A program made the translations under genes and the position numbers. A stretch of 64,000 nucleotides of DNA. Origin: Parapedobacter lycopersici_A (GTDB lineage Bacteria; Bacteroidota; Bacteroidia; Sphingobacteriales; Sphingobacteriaceae). Location: NCBI RefSeq assembly GCF_040395035.1, contig NZ_JBEBRB010000001.1, positions 151,375 to 215,374 on the forward strand, in the 5' to 3' direction. The notes beneath the pieces were generated by a model. The model was not told the DNA's origin. It worked only from the letters and a program-made list of their open reading frames with translations, and ran no database searches. Shown piece after piece: positions 24,313-32,736 of this stretch (positions are counted from its first letter, which is position 1; every line of letters begins with the position of its first letter).

Positions 24313-25869
24313 ATGAAAAAAATAGGATTAACATTAATAACCGCACTGGTGGGAGGGGTGGTCGCTGTGGGCGGTTATAAACTGTTTGAAGACAAACGGC
24401 AAAGCAAGATGTCTTTTGAGGAAAGGCAGGAGTTGTATTACGCCAACAACCCCAGCTCAGAAATAATGGCCTCCACAGGCAATCCGGATTTCACACAGGC
24501 GGCGGCAGCTGTAGCACCCGGCGTCGTACACATCCGCACAACGTACACTGCACAGCAATCCTACGGGGCAAGTCCTTTCGATATGTTTGAGGAGTTCTTC
24601 GGCATGCCACGGCAGCGGCAGCAACAACGGTCGCAGCCCGTTCAGGCAACAGGTTCAGGTGTAATTATTTCAGAAGACGGCTATATTGTTACCAATAACC
24701 ACGTGGTGGCGGACGCCAATAAAGTGGAGGTGCAGCTTACCGACAAGCGGATTCTGGAAGCCAAAATCATTGGCCGCGATCCGAATACCGACATTGCACT
24801 GATTAAAATCAGCGCATCTGGACTGCCGTTCGTCAAACTGGGCAATTCTGACGATGTCAAGATCGGCGAATGGGTGCTTGCTGTCGGCTATCCGCTTGGG
24901 TTGGAGTCGACGGTAACCGCGGGTATCGTAAGTGCCACGGGACGCTCAACAGGCATCATCCGGCAGGAGCAATACGAGCAATACCAGCGGGAAATGCAGC
25001 AACGTGGTTACCGCCCGCAAAACGATGAGTTTATCGCCAATGCAGTGGAATCCTTCATTCAGACCGATGCTGTTATCAACAAAGGAAACAGCGGTGGTGC
25101 TTTGGTTAACGCACACGGTGAGCTGATCGGCATCAACTCCAATATTGCCTCACCTACTGGGTATTATGCCGGATATGGCTTTGCTGTTCCGGTTAACCTT
25201 GTCAAGAAAATTGCGGACGACTTCATTAAATACGGCGAAGTAAAACGGGGCCTGATCGGCATCACATTCCGGGAACTTGACCCCGCCTATGCCAAAGAAC
25301 TGGGCATCAAGGAAATCAACGGGCTGTATGTAAACGGCGTGACACCTAACGGGGCTGCCGAAGAAGCCGGCATCCGGAAGGGCGACATCATTACGAAGCT
25401 GGACGACCAGTTGATCAGCTCATCTGCCCAATTACAGGAACGCATATACCGCCTGCGCCCGGGCGACAAAGTAAAACTCACCTACAAGCGCGACAACAGG
25501 GAGCGTGAAGTGACGGTTACCCTGAAAGAAGACAACCGTCCCAAGGCCGAGGAAGAAACAGCAGCCGAGCGAAGCGCAACGGAAATATACAACCGATTAG
25601 GTGCAGGCTTCGTACCGGCTACCGACGCCAAGAAAAAGGAGCTGGGTGTGAGTTCCGGTGTAGTGGTCACCCAGGTACATTCCGACGGACTGTTCGACTA
25701 TTTTAATGTACAGCGCGGACTGGTCATTACCCATGTTAACGGCCAACCGGTAAACAGTGCTGATGACGTAGAAAAGGCGTTGTCCAGTACCGACCGTAAT
25801 ATCATACGCATCACCGGGGTTCCGCAACGTGGCAGCCGGATAGAGCTGAACATTCCCGTGGATTACTGA
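24313..25869 (+). CDS. HtrA/Deg-family periplasmic serine protease with two PDZ domains
   Basis: A 518-residue Do-type protease/chaperone for misfolded envelope proteins. The N-terminus is a signal or anchor helix (about 4-22). The trypsin-like domain carries the full triad: His130 (VTNNHVVAD), Asp160 (PNTDIALIK) and Ser260 (NKGNSGGAL). A Gln/Arg-rich stretch at about 100-108 and an insert at about 215-240 (rich in Gln, Glu and Tyr) interrupt the domain. Two PDZ domains follow (about 300-400 and 430-512). It is monocistronic, with its own promoter and a strong terminator. Confidence 0.96.
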   Translation: MKKIGLTLITALVGGVVAVGGYKLFEDKRQSKMSFEERQELYYANNPSSEIMASTGNPDFTQAAAAVAPGVVHIRTTYTAQQSYGASPFDMFEEFFGMPRQRQQQRSQPVQATGSGVIISEDGYIVTNNHVVADANKVEVQLTDKRILEAKIIGRDPNTDIALIKISASGLPFVKLGNSDDVKIGEWVLAVGYPLGLESTVTAGIVSATGRSTGIIRQEQYEQYQREMQQRGYRPQNDEFIANAVESFIQTDAVINKGNSGGALVNAHGELIGINSNIASPTGYYAGYGFAVPVNLVKKIADDFIKYGEVKRGLIGITFRELDPAYAKELGIKEINGLYVNGVTPNGAAEEAGIRKGDIITKLDDQLISSSAQLQERIYRLRPGDKVKLTYKRDNREREVTVTLKEDNRPKAEEETAAERSATEIYNRLGAGFVPATDAKKKELGVSSGVVVTQVHSDGLFDYFNVQRGLVITHVNGQPVNSADDVEKALSSTDRNIIRITGVPQRGSRIELNIPVDY

Positions 25870-25890
25870 TCCACGGAACATTCATCCATT

Positions 25891-25926
25891 GAAAAGCCCC
25901 TCCGCCATTCGGCAGAGGGGCTTTTC
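25891..25926. terminator. Bidirectional terminator between htrA-like and bacilliredoxin genes
   Basis: A long hairpin: GAAAAGCCCCTC pairs with GAGGGGCTTTTC, with an inner GCC/GGC and a four-base loop. It serves both converging genes. Confidence 0.9.
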
Positions 25927-25954
25927 TTACTATTCAAAAAATTAAAAAGAAAGA

Positions 25955-26365
25955 TTAACAGTATTCGTCGAAAGCAGCCACCAAATTGTCGGCAATCATT
26001 TGCGCCGGACGGCCTTCGATCTGATGCCGCTCAATCATGTGCACCAACTTACCATCCTTAAACAATGCCATTGCCGGAGATGACGGCGGATAGGGCAGCA
26101 TGTAAGCTCGAGCTTTGTCCACCGCATCCTTTTCCATGCCAGCAAAAACAGTTACCACCTTATTGGGGTGTTTCTCATGCTGAATCGCAGCACGGGCTGC
26201 CGGACGCGCGTTCGCTGCCGCACAGCCGCAAACTGAATTGACCACGACAAATACGGTGCCTTCCTGATTAATGGCCGCATCTACTTCCGCTGGGGTCTTC
26301 AACTCTTCAAAGCCGACATCGGTCAGCTCCTGGCGCATCGGCGCTACCAAATATTCTGGATACAT
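25955..26365 (-). CDS. BrxA/BrxB-family bacilliredoxin (YphP/YqiW type)
   Basis: A 136-residue thioredoxin-fold protein with the family active site Cys46-Gly-Cys48 in NSVCGCAAANARPA. In Firmicutes such proteins remove bacillithiol from proteins; whether this organism makes bacillithiol cannot be told here, though many Bacteroidota do. The protein ends in an extra Cys136. Other conserved parts include the YPPSSPAMALFKDGKLVH segment. It is a single gene between a terminator and its own promoter. Confidence 0.9.
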   Translation of the reverse strand: MYPEYLVAPMRQELTDVGFEELKTPAEVDAAINQEGTVFVVVNSVCGCAAANARPAARAAIQHEKHPNKVVTVFAGMEKDAVDKARAYMLPYPPSSPAMALFKDGKLVHMIERHQIEGRPAQMIADNLVAAFDEYC

Positions 26366-26409
26366 AGTGTTTAGTCCTTTCTATTTATCTATTTAATTGC
26401 TATTCGCTA

Positions 26410-26441
26410 CAAAGATACAGTACTGCCCGGCGTTAACCAAA
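26410..26441 (-). promoter_or_regulatory. Promoter for the bacilliredoxin gene
   Basis: On the minus strand TTTG (26441-26438) and TATCTTTG (26417-26410) are 20 bases apart, an ideal Bacteroidota -33/-7 pair. The leader is about 38 bases. Confidence 0.75.
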
Positions 26442-26475
26442 TACAACGTTTCAGGAGAATGTCAGATTTTTACCA

Positions 26476-26517
26476 CTCGCCGCGGGGGTCTTACTTTTTT
26501 CCGTAGAAAGTAACACC
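26476..26517. repeat. Third partial copy of the palindromic repeat
   Basis: CTCGCCGC, then a palindrome TTACTTTTTTCC...AGAAAGTAA (26491-26513), then CACCC. The palindrome and the flanking CACCC match the right arm of the element at 3696-4063; the spacing of the CTCGCCGC block differs. It lies just upstream of the ahcY promoter. Confidence 0.7.
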
Positions 26518-26535
26518 CTAACAGTGAGCATCAAA

Positions 26536-26567
26536 TTTGAAATTCAGACCCAAAACCGCTACCTTTG
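26536..26567 (+). promoter_or_regulatory. Promoter for ahcY
   Basis: TTTG (26536-26539) and TACCTTTG (26560-26567) are 20 bases apart, an ideal -33/-7 pair. The leader is about 30 bases, too short for a riboswitch. Confidence 0.75.
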
Positions 26568-26602
26568 CAGCGATATTTATAGAACATTAAACACAGAAAA
26601 TC

Positions 26603-27919
26603 ATGTCAGCAACAGCAACCGCATACATCCCTTACAAGGTTAAAGACCTCAGTCTGGCCGATTGGGGCCGCAAAGAAATCGAACTGGCCGAGGCCGAAAT
26701 GCCCGGACTGATGGCACTTCGCGAAGAGTTCGGTACATCCAAACCATTGAAGGGTGCCCGTATCGCCGGTTGCCTGCATATGACCATACAGACGGCTGTA
26801 TTGATCGAAACCCTGATTGAGCTGGGTGCTGATGTTACCTGGTCGTCGTGCAACATATTTTCCACGCAGGACCACGCAGCGGCAGCCATTGCCGCCAAGG
26901 GCATTCCCGTATACGCGTGGAAAGGTATGACCGAGGAAGAGTTCAACTGGTGCATTGAGCAAACGTTGTTCTTCGGCGAATCCCGGCAACCGCTCAATAT
27001 GATCTTAGACGATGGCGGCGACCTAACCAACATGGTCTTCGACAAATACCCCGAACTGGTGGATGGTATTAAGGGGCTTTCCGAGGAAACTACCACCGGC
27101 GTACACCGGTTGTATGAACGGATGAAAAACGGCACATTGCACCTGCCTGCAATTAATGTGAACGATTCGGTCACCAAATCCAAATTTGACAATAAATATG
27201 GCTGCCGCGAGTCGCTGGTTGATGCAATCCGTCGCGCCACCGACCTGATGCTCGCCGGTAAGGTAGCGGTTGTGGCGGGGTACGGTGATGTGGGGAAAGG
27301 TTCCGCCGAATCGCTTAGCAGTGCGGGCGTACGGGTTATCGTTACGGAAATTGATCCTATCTGTGCATTGCAGGCCGCCATGGAAGGATACGAAGTCAAA
27401 AAGTTCGCAAACGCCGTAAAAGAGGCTGACATCGTGGTAACAACAACCGGTAATCGCGATATCGTCAGGGCTGAGCACTTTAAATCCATGAAAGACAAAA
27501 CCGTAGTATGCAACATCGGCCACTTTGACAATGAAATTGACGTCGCTTGGCTCAACACCAATTACGGTCAGACCAAAATTGAGATCAAGCCGCAGGTAGA
27601 TAAATACACGATCGACGGCAAGGATATCATTTTACTGGCCGAAGGCCGGCTTGTAAACCTTGGATGTGCCACCGGTCACCCTTCTTTTGTCATGAGTAAT
27701 TCGTTTACGAACCAGACACTGGCACAGATCGAGCTCTGGACTAACAGCGGCAACTACGAAAACAAGGTATACACCCTCCCGAAGCACCTGGACGAAAAAG
27801 TAGCCCGCCTGCACCTGGCGAAAATCGGGGTGGAGCTCGATGTCCTCGATGCCCATCAGGCCGATTACATTGGCGTGCCGGTGGATGGTCCATACAAACC
27901 GGAACATTATCGGTATTAA
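26603..27919 (+). CDS. ahcY: Adenosylhomocysteinase
   Basis: A 438-residue NAD-dependent hydrolase that splits S-adenosylhomocysteine into adenosine and homocysteine, relieving inhibition of methyltransferases. It has both family signatures: SSCNIFSTQDHAAAAIA (N-terminal) and VAGYGDVGKGSAESL (NAD site, about 216-232), plus the C-terminal KPEHYRY. Length is typical. It has a strong promoter of its own and is followed after 36 bases by a GT90 gene. Confidence 0.99.
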   Translation: MSATATAYIPYKVKDLSLADWGRKEIELAEAEMPGLMALREEFGTSKPLKGARIAGCLHMTIQTAVLIETLIELGADVTWSSCNIFSTQDHAAAAIAAKGIPVYAWKGMTEEEFNWCIEQTLFFGESRQPLNMILDDGGDLTNMVFDKYPELVDGIKGLSEETTTGVHRLYERMKNGTLHLPAINVNDSVTKSKFDNKYGCRESLVDAIRRATDLMLAGKVAVVAGYGDVGKGSAESLSSAGVRVIVTEIDPICALQAAMEGYEVKKFANAVKEADIVVTTTGNRDIVRAEHFKSMKDKTVVCNIGHFDNEIDVAWLNTNYGQTKIEIKPQVDKYTIDGKDIILLAEGRLVNLGCATGHPSFVMSNSFTNQTLAQIELWTNSGNYENKVYTLPKHLDEKVARLHLAKIGVELDVLDAHQADYIGVPVDGPYKPEHYRY

Positions 27920-27955
27920 GCAACATGGGCAACTGCTGCCCGACACGTAACCGTC

Positions 27956-28939
27956 ATGTTTTTCCAGCGGCATAAACGCAGCAAACTAGGTTATTATATC
28001 CGGGCGGTTGTAAATACATTCTTAATGCCCCGCAGCAGCTGCCGGCGGCAGCTTAAAACCAGACTGCTTTCCGTGTCGGCATTTGACAGGCATATAATCA
28101 AGCAGCGCGTTAACCATTATAATAGGCTGGCGGGGCGGCACGAGCTGTCGGACGGCGCGGTCCGTATTGCCGATGTTGACCGGCTGGCGAGGCCGCGCGT
28201 ATATAGTTTTGACTCTCAGGAGCACCTGCGTTATTTCCCTGCCTCCCTAAAAATCAATTACCGCTGGGGCGATGTTACCCACGTCCCCGGAGAACCGGCG
28301 TTTGTAAAAAGCAGGCCGGTGCAGGGCGATAATGCCAACGCAGTGATTCTGAAACTCGATAAGGTCAGGCACTTTAATTTCATCAACGACAAAAAGCCAT
28401 TCCTGCATAAGCAGGATAAACTGATCGGAAGGGGAGTCATTACCCAACCGCACCGCATCCGGTTCTACGAACAGTATTTCGGCCATCCCCTGTGTGACCT
28501 TGGGCAGATCAATACAGACGGCAACCCGCACTGGTTAACGGAAAAGCTCAGTATCGACGCACACCTGGATTACAAGTTTATCCTGGCGCTGGAAGGCAAC
28601 GATGTGGCTACCAACCTGAAATGGGTAATGTCGTCCAATTCGCTGGCCGTAATGCCCATCCCAAAATTTGAGACCTGGTTTATGGAATCGACGTTAATAC
28701 CTGACTTCCATTATGTGTGCATCAAGGACGACTATTCGGACCTGGAAGAAAAGTTAAAACATTACATCCAGCATCCAAACGAGGCATTAAAAATCATAGC
28801 TAATGCACACCGCTTTGTGGCACAGTTCAGAAATCAGCAACTGGAAAACCTGATTTCCCTTCTGGTGATCGAAAAATATTTTTACCGAACCGGACAGCTG
28901 GAACCCATCAATGCATCGCTGTACGAACCGGATCAGTGA
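27956..28939 (+). CDS. GT90-family (CAP10-like) glycosyltransferase
   Basis: A 327-residue protein resembling the lipopolysaccharide-modifying glycosyltransferases of family GT90. Marks include NYRWGDVTHVPGEPAFVKSRP, FINDKKPFLHKQDKLIGRG, and the donor-site region ALEGNDVATNLKWVMSSNS. It has no membrane helix and a basic N-terminus, as expected for a cytoplasmic-face enzyme that adds a sugar (often xylose or glucose) to lipopolysaccharide or another glycan. It follows ahcY by 36 bases and its last codons overlap the end of the convergent NadR-like gene by 7 bases. Confidence 0.82.
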   Translation: MFFQRHKRSKLGYYIRAVVNTFLMPRSSCRRQLKTRLLSVSAFDRHIIKQRVNHYNRLAGRHELSDGAVRIADVDRLARPRVYSFDSQEHLRYFPASLKINYRWGDVTHVPGEPAFVKSRPVQGDNANAVILKLDKVRHFNFINDKKPFLHKQDKLIGRGVITQPHRIRFYEQYFGHPLCDLGQINTDGNPHWLTEKLSIDAHLDYKFILALEGNDVATNLKWVMSSNSLAVMPIPKFETWFMESTLIPDFHYVCIKDDYSDLEEKLKHYIQHPNEALKIIANAHRFVAQFRNQQLENLISLLVIEKYFYRTGQLEPINASLYEPDQ

Positions 28940-29487
28940 CCGGTTCCGTTGCTGTTTTTAAGAAACCCGTCTACCGCCTGAAGTGCCTGCGCAAACCGCT
29001 GGTCGCCCAATCCGGATATCACCTGGTAACTGGCATGGATAGCCTGCAGTTCCCGGTGCCATACCTGCATGAAATGTGCTCTTAAATCCGGAAAATCCCG
29101 AAGGGGGTCATCCATCCAGGGGAGATCGATGTCCATTAAAAGAAAGAAGTCGTACCGGTGCCGGCTCAGTTCATCGTGTACGGCTTGAGGGGTATGCCCA
29201 AACAGGTGATCGCACCATACCTTAATGGTAAGGAACATGGTGTCGCAGATTAACAGGCCGTTTTGGGCAAGGGGCACCAGCGACTCTTCCAGGGCCAGTT
29301 GGCCATAAAACATATTCATCTCATCCTGCAGTGTATACTGGCGGTTAAGGTTCAGGCAATAGGCACGGGCGTATTCGGGTACACATACCGTATGGTAGTG
29401 CCGCGCCAATTGCCCGGCTATTGTGGATTTACCGGTGGACTCCGGTCCCACTACCGCTATTTTAATCACATGCTGCTGATCGCCCAT
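28933..29487 (-). CDS. NadR/Ttd14-like AAA ATPase
   Basis: A 184-residue P-loop protein when started at 29487 (MGDQQHVIKIAVVG); a start at 29538 would add 17 residues with no family support. Walker A is GPESTGKS (14-21), followed by VPEYARAYC and ICDTMFLTIKVW, matching the kinase-like domain of NadR (PF13521 type). In NadR this domain phosphorylates nicotinamide riboside, but here the adenylyltransferase half is missing, and no pnuC transporter is adjacent, so the substrate is uncertain. Confidence 0.8.
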   Translation of the reverse strand: MGDQQHVIKIAVVGPESTGKSTIAGQLARHYHTVCVPEYARAYCLNLNRQYTLQDEMNMFYGQLALEESLVPLAQNGLLICDTMFLTIKVWCDHLFGHTPQAVHDELSRHRYDFFLLMDIDLPWMDDPLRDFPDLRAHFMQVWHRELQAIHASYQVISGLGDQRFAQALQAVDGFLKNSNGTGH

Positions 29488-29666
29488 TGCCGATGGAGAT
29501 GGTGTGGGGCAATAATAACAAAAGCCCGGTATAATCATGCAATAAATGCAAAAACGTTAAGTGTCGCCCACCTTGAAGAAAACAGTCAACATCTCCTTTC
29601 TGCACTCCACGGAAAAGTTATTGGCTGATTCTTAAAATATTTAACCGGTTATTCCCCAAAAAGGTT

Positions 29667-29674
29667 TACCTTTG
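29667..29674 (+). promoter_or_regulatory. Likely -7 promoter element for carB
   Basis: TACCTTTG, an exact -7 match, without a good -33. A small hairpin (TCCGAC/GTCGGA, 29678-29695) would stand at the very 5' end of the leader of about 100 bases. Confidence 0.5.
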
Positions 29675-29779
29675 CACTCCGACAAAGCAGTCGGAATATC
29701 CTACCTACAGTTCCTCAGGCATTCATGCTGTTTTGTTCCCTAACGATAGTTGGAATTTGTTAACATTTTTCACCATATA

Positions 29780-32596
29780 ATGCCCAGAAACACCTCCATT
29801 AACTCCGTATTAATTATCGGCTCAGGTCCTATTGTCATCGGTCAGGCCTGCGAATTTGACTATTCCGGCTCTCAGGCCGCGCTGTCGCTTAAAGAAGAAG
29901 GGATCACCGTATCCATTATCAATTCCAATCCGGCGACCATCATGACCGACAAGGTTATTGCAGACCACGTCTATCTATTGCCGCTTACCTGCGAAAGTAT
30001 TGAGCAGATCCTTCAGGAGCAGCAAATTGACGCGGTTTTACCCACGATGGGCGGCCAGACCGCACTTAACCTCTGCATACAGGCCGATGAGCGGGGATTA
30101 TGGGAAAAATACAATGTACAGGTAATCGGCGTGGATGTTGCTGCCATTGAAAAAACGGAAAACCGCGAAGAATTCCGCAGACTGATGGTCGACATCGGTG
30201 TTGGCGTAGCCCCGTCCAAAATCGCCAACTCTTTCCTCGAAGGAAAGGAAGCTGCCCAAGAGATTGGATTCCCATTGGTTATCCGCCCATCTTATACCCT
30301 TGGCGGGACCGGCGGGGGATTCGTGCATAAAAAAGAAGATTTTGAAGCTGCCTTAAGCCGTGGGCTACAGGCATCGCCTACACACGAAGTACTGGTAGAG
30401 CAGGCCGTGTTGGGATGGAAGGAATTTGAGCTCGAACTGCTGCGTGACGGTAACGACAATGTGATTATCATCTGTACCATCGAAAATTTCGACCCGATGG
30501 GCATCCATACAGGCGACTCCATCACCGTAGCCCCGGGTATGACACTCAGCGACCGCTGCTATCAGGAGATGCGTAACCAAGCCATTAAAATGATGCGTGC
30601 GATCGGCAATTTTGCCGGCGGATGTAATGTCCAGTTTTCGGTCAATCCGGAAAATGAGGATGTCATTGCCATTGAAATCAATCCACGGGTATCCCGGTCA
30701 TCTGCCCTGGCGTCGAAAGCCACTGGATACCCCATCGCCAAAATCGCTTCCAAACTGGCCATCGGATATAATCTGGATGAGATTGAAAACCAGATCACCA
30801 AAACAACATCGGCTTACTTTGAACCGACGCTCGACTATGTCATCGTGAAAGTTCCACGCTGGAATTTCGCCAAGTTTAAGGGCGCAAACCGCGAACTGGG
30901 CTTGCAGATGAAATCCGTGGGTGAGGTGATGGCAATCGGACGCACATTTATCGAAGCCCTGCAGAAAGCCTGTCAGAGCCTTGAAATCGGTCGTAGCGGC
31001 CTGGGTGCGGATGGACGGCAGAGCCGTAACCTGGAAGAGATCATGCACAGTCTGGAGCACCCGAGCAGCGACCGCCTCTTCCATGTTAAGGACGCATTTG
31101 AAATGGGCGTACCGCTCGAATCCATTCGCAAAGCCACGAACATAGACAAATGGTTTCTGGTGCAAATACAGGAACTGGTGCACTTTGAAACGGAGTTGCG
31201 CCGCTACCAGCTCAACAACATTCCCAAAGACTTTTTCCTTACCCTCAAACAGAAGGGGTACTCCGACGCACAGCTCGCCTGGCTGCTGGGTAATGTCACA
31301 GAGGATGACGTATATTACCGGCGCAAGGAACTTGGCATCCACCGGGTATACAAAATGGTAGACACCTGCGCCGCTGAATTCCCGGCGCAGACCCCCTATT
31401 ATTATTCCACATTTGAGGAGGAAAACGAATCGGTCGCTTCCGACCGGAAAAAAATAATTGTACTGGGATCCGGCCCTAACCGCATCGGTCAGGGCATCGA
31501 GTTCGATTATTCCTGCGTACATGGCCTGTTAGCGGCAAAAGAAGCCGGCTATGAAGCCATCATGATCAACTGTAACCCCGAAACGGTGTCGACGGATTTT
31601 AACATGGCCGACAAACTCTACTTTGAGCCAGTATTCTGGGAGCATGTGCGTGAAATCATCGAACTTGAAAAACCAGTTGGCGTTATCGTACAGCTCGGCG
31701 GGCAAACCGCACTCAAAATGGCCGAGCAACTGGAGTCCAACGGCATCCGGATCATCGGCACGTCGTTCCAGAATATGGACCTTGCCGAAGACCGCGGCCG
31801 GTTCTCCGACTTGCTTAAGTCACTGGACATTCCCTACCCGCGGTACGGAGTGGCCGAAAGTGCAGAAGAAGCCCTTAAGGTGGCCAATGAAGTGGGTTAT
31901 CCGGTACTTGTGCGCCCCAGCTACGTCCTTGGTGGTGAACGCATGAGCATTGTTATTAACGACGAAGAACTCGAAACGGCTGTAGTCAAACTCCTGCGCA
32001 ACCTGCCCGGAAACCGGGTGCTGATCGATCATTTCCTCGACCGGGCAGAGGAAGCCGAATCCGACTCCATCTGTGACGGTGAGGATGTGCACATTATCGG
32101 CATGATGGAGCACATCGAACCGGCGGGCATCCACTCCGGCGATTCAAGTGCCGTGCTTCCACCGTTCAGCTTGTCGAAAAACGTTCAGGAAAAAATGGAG
32201 GAATATACCATCAAGCTCGCCAAAGCGCTTAACGTAAGCGGACTGCTTAACATCCAGTTTGCCATAAAAGACGAAAACGTATATGTGATTGAAGCGAACC
32301 CTCGCGCTTCCCGGACGGTGCCGTTTATTGCCAAGGCATACGATGTGCCTTATATTAATATCGCTACCAAAGTAATGCTGGGCGCCAATAAACTGAAGGA
32401 TTTCACCATCGAACGCAAACTGAAGGGTTATGCCATTAAAGAACCGATCTTCTCGTTTGATAAATTCCCTGATGTCGACAAACAGCTCGGCCCGGAGATG
32501 AAATCTACCGGTGAGGCGATTCGCTTTATCAAAGACCTGGACGATCCGTTCTTCCGGGAAATGTATGCGAAAAAATCGATGTACCTGAGCAAATAG
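29780..32596 (+). CDS. carB: Carbamoyl-phosphate synthase large subunit, without the allosteric domain
   Basis: A 938-residue synthase subunit that makes carbamoyl phosphate for pyrimidines and arginine. Start at 29780 (MPRNTSINSVLIIGSGP) fits the family. Two homologous ATP-grasp halves are clear: the first begins IGSGPIVIGQACEFDYSG, the second LGSGPNRIGQGIEFDYSC (about 555), with PSYTLGGTGGG and PSYVLGGERM repeats. The E. coli enzyme has 1,073 residues, the last 137 being the regulatory MGS-like domain bound by UMP and ornithine; here the protein ends where that domain would start. The small subunit gene carA is not in the window. Confidence 0.97.
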   Translation: MPRNTSINSVLIIGSGPIVIGQACEFDYSGSQAALSLKEEGITVSIINSNPATIMTDKVIADHVYLLPLTCESIEQILQEQQIDAVLPTMGGQTALNLCIQADERGLWEKYNVQVIGVDVAAIEKTENREEFRRLMVDIGVGVAPSKIANSFLEGKEAAQEIGFPLVIRPSYTLGGTGGGFVHKKEDFEAALSRGLQASPTHEVLVEQAVLGWKEFELELLRDGNDNVIIICTIENFDPMGIHTGDSITVAPGMTLSDRCYQEMRNQAIKMMRAIGNFAGGCNVQFSVNPENEDVIAIEINPRVSRSSALASKATGYPIAKIASKLAIGYNLDEIENQITKTTSAYFEPTLDYVIVKVPRWNFAKFKGANRELGLQMKSVGEVMAIGRTFIEALQKACQSLEIGRSGLGADGRQSRNLEEIMHSLEHPSSDRLFHVKDAFEMGVPLESIRKATNIDKWFLVQIQELVHFETELRRYQLNNIPKDFFLTLKQKGYSDAQLAWLLGNVTEDDVYYRRKELGIHRVYKMVDTCAAEFPAQTPYYYSTFEEENESVASDRKKIIVLGSGPNRIGQGIEFDYSCVHGLLAAKEAGYEAIMINCNPETVSTDFNMADKLYFEPVFWEHVREIIELEKPVGVIVQLGGQTALKMAEQLESNGIRIIGTSFQNMDLAEDRGRFSDLLKSLDIPYPRYGVAESAEEALKVANEVGYPVLVRPSYVLGGERMSIVINDEELETAVVKLLRNLPGNRVLIDHFLDRAEEAESDSICDGEDVHIIGMMEHIEPAGIHSGDSSAVLPPFSLSKNVQEKMEEYTIKLAKALNVSGLLNIQFAIKDENVYVIEANPRASRTVPFIAKAYDVPYINIATKVMLGANKLKDFTIERKLKGYAIKEPIFSFDKFPDVDKQLGPEMKSTGEAIRFIKDLDDPFFREMYAKKSMYLSK

Positions 32597-32624
32597 TGCG
32601 GTCATAGATTCATACATACTATTC

Positions 32625-32666
32625 AAAGAAAAACCCTGGCAATCATTCCTGCCGGGGTTTTTCTTT
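32625..32666. terminator. Bidirectional terminator after carB
   Basis: A 17-bp stem: AAAGAAAAACCC(T)GGCA pairs with TGCC(G)GGGTTTTTCTTT around an eight-base loop. It also suits the convergent minus-strand gene. Confidence 0.9.
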
Positions 32667-32736
32667 TCGCATGGTACCCTTTGCGTATTCCCTGTCGGAC
32701 CCTCGGCGACATTTCCTGCGGTTCGTTGCCGGCCGA

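Noticed and set aside
26568..26602. SAH riboswitch before ahcY
   Set aside because: The leader is only about 30 bases from the mapped-style promoter to the ATG, too short for any known riboswitch.
30698..31522. 274-residue minus-strand ORF
   Set aside because: Antisense shadow of carB with no recognisable domain.
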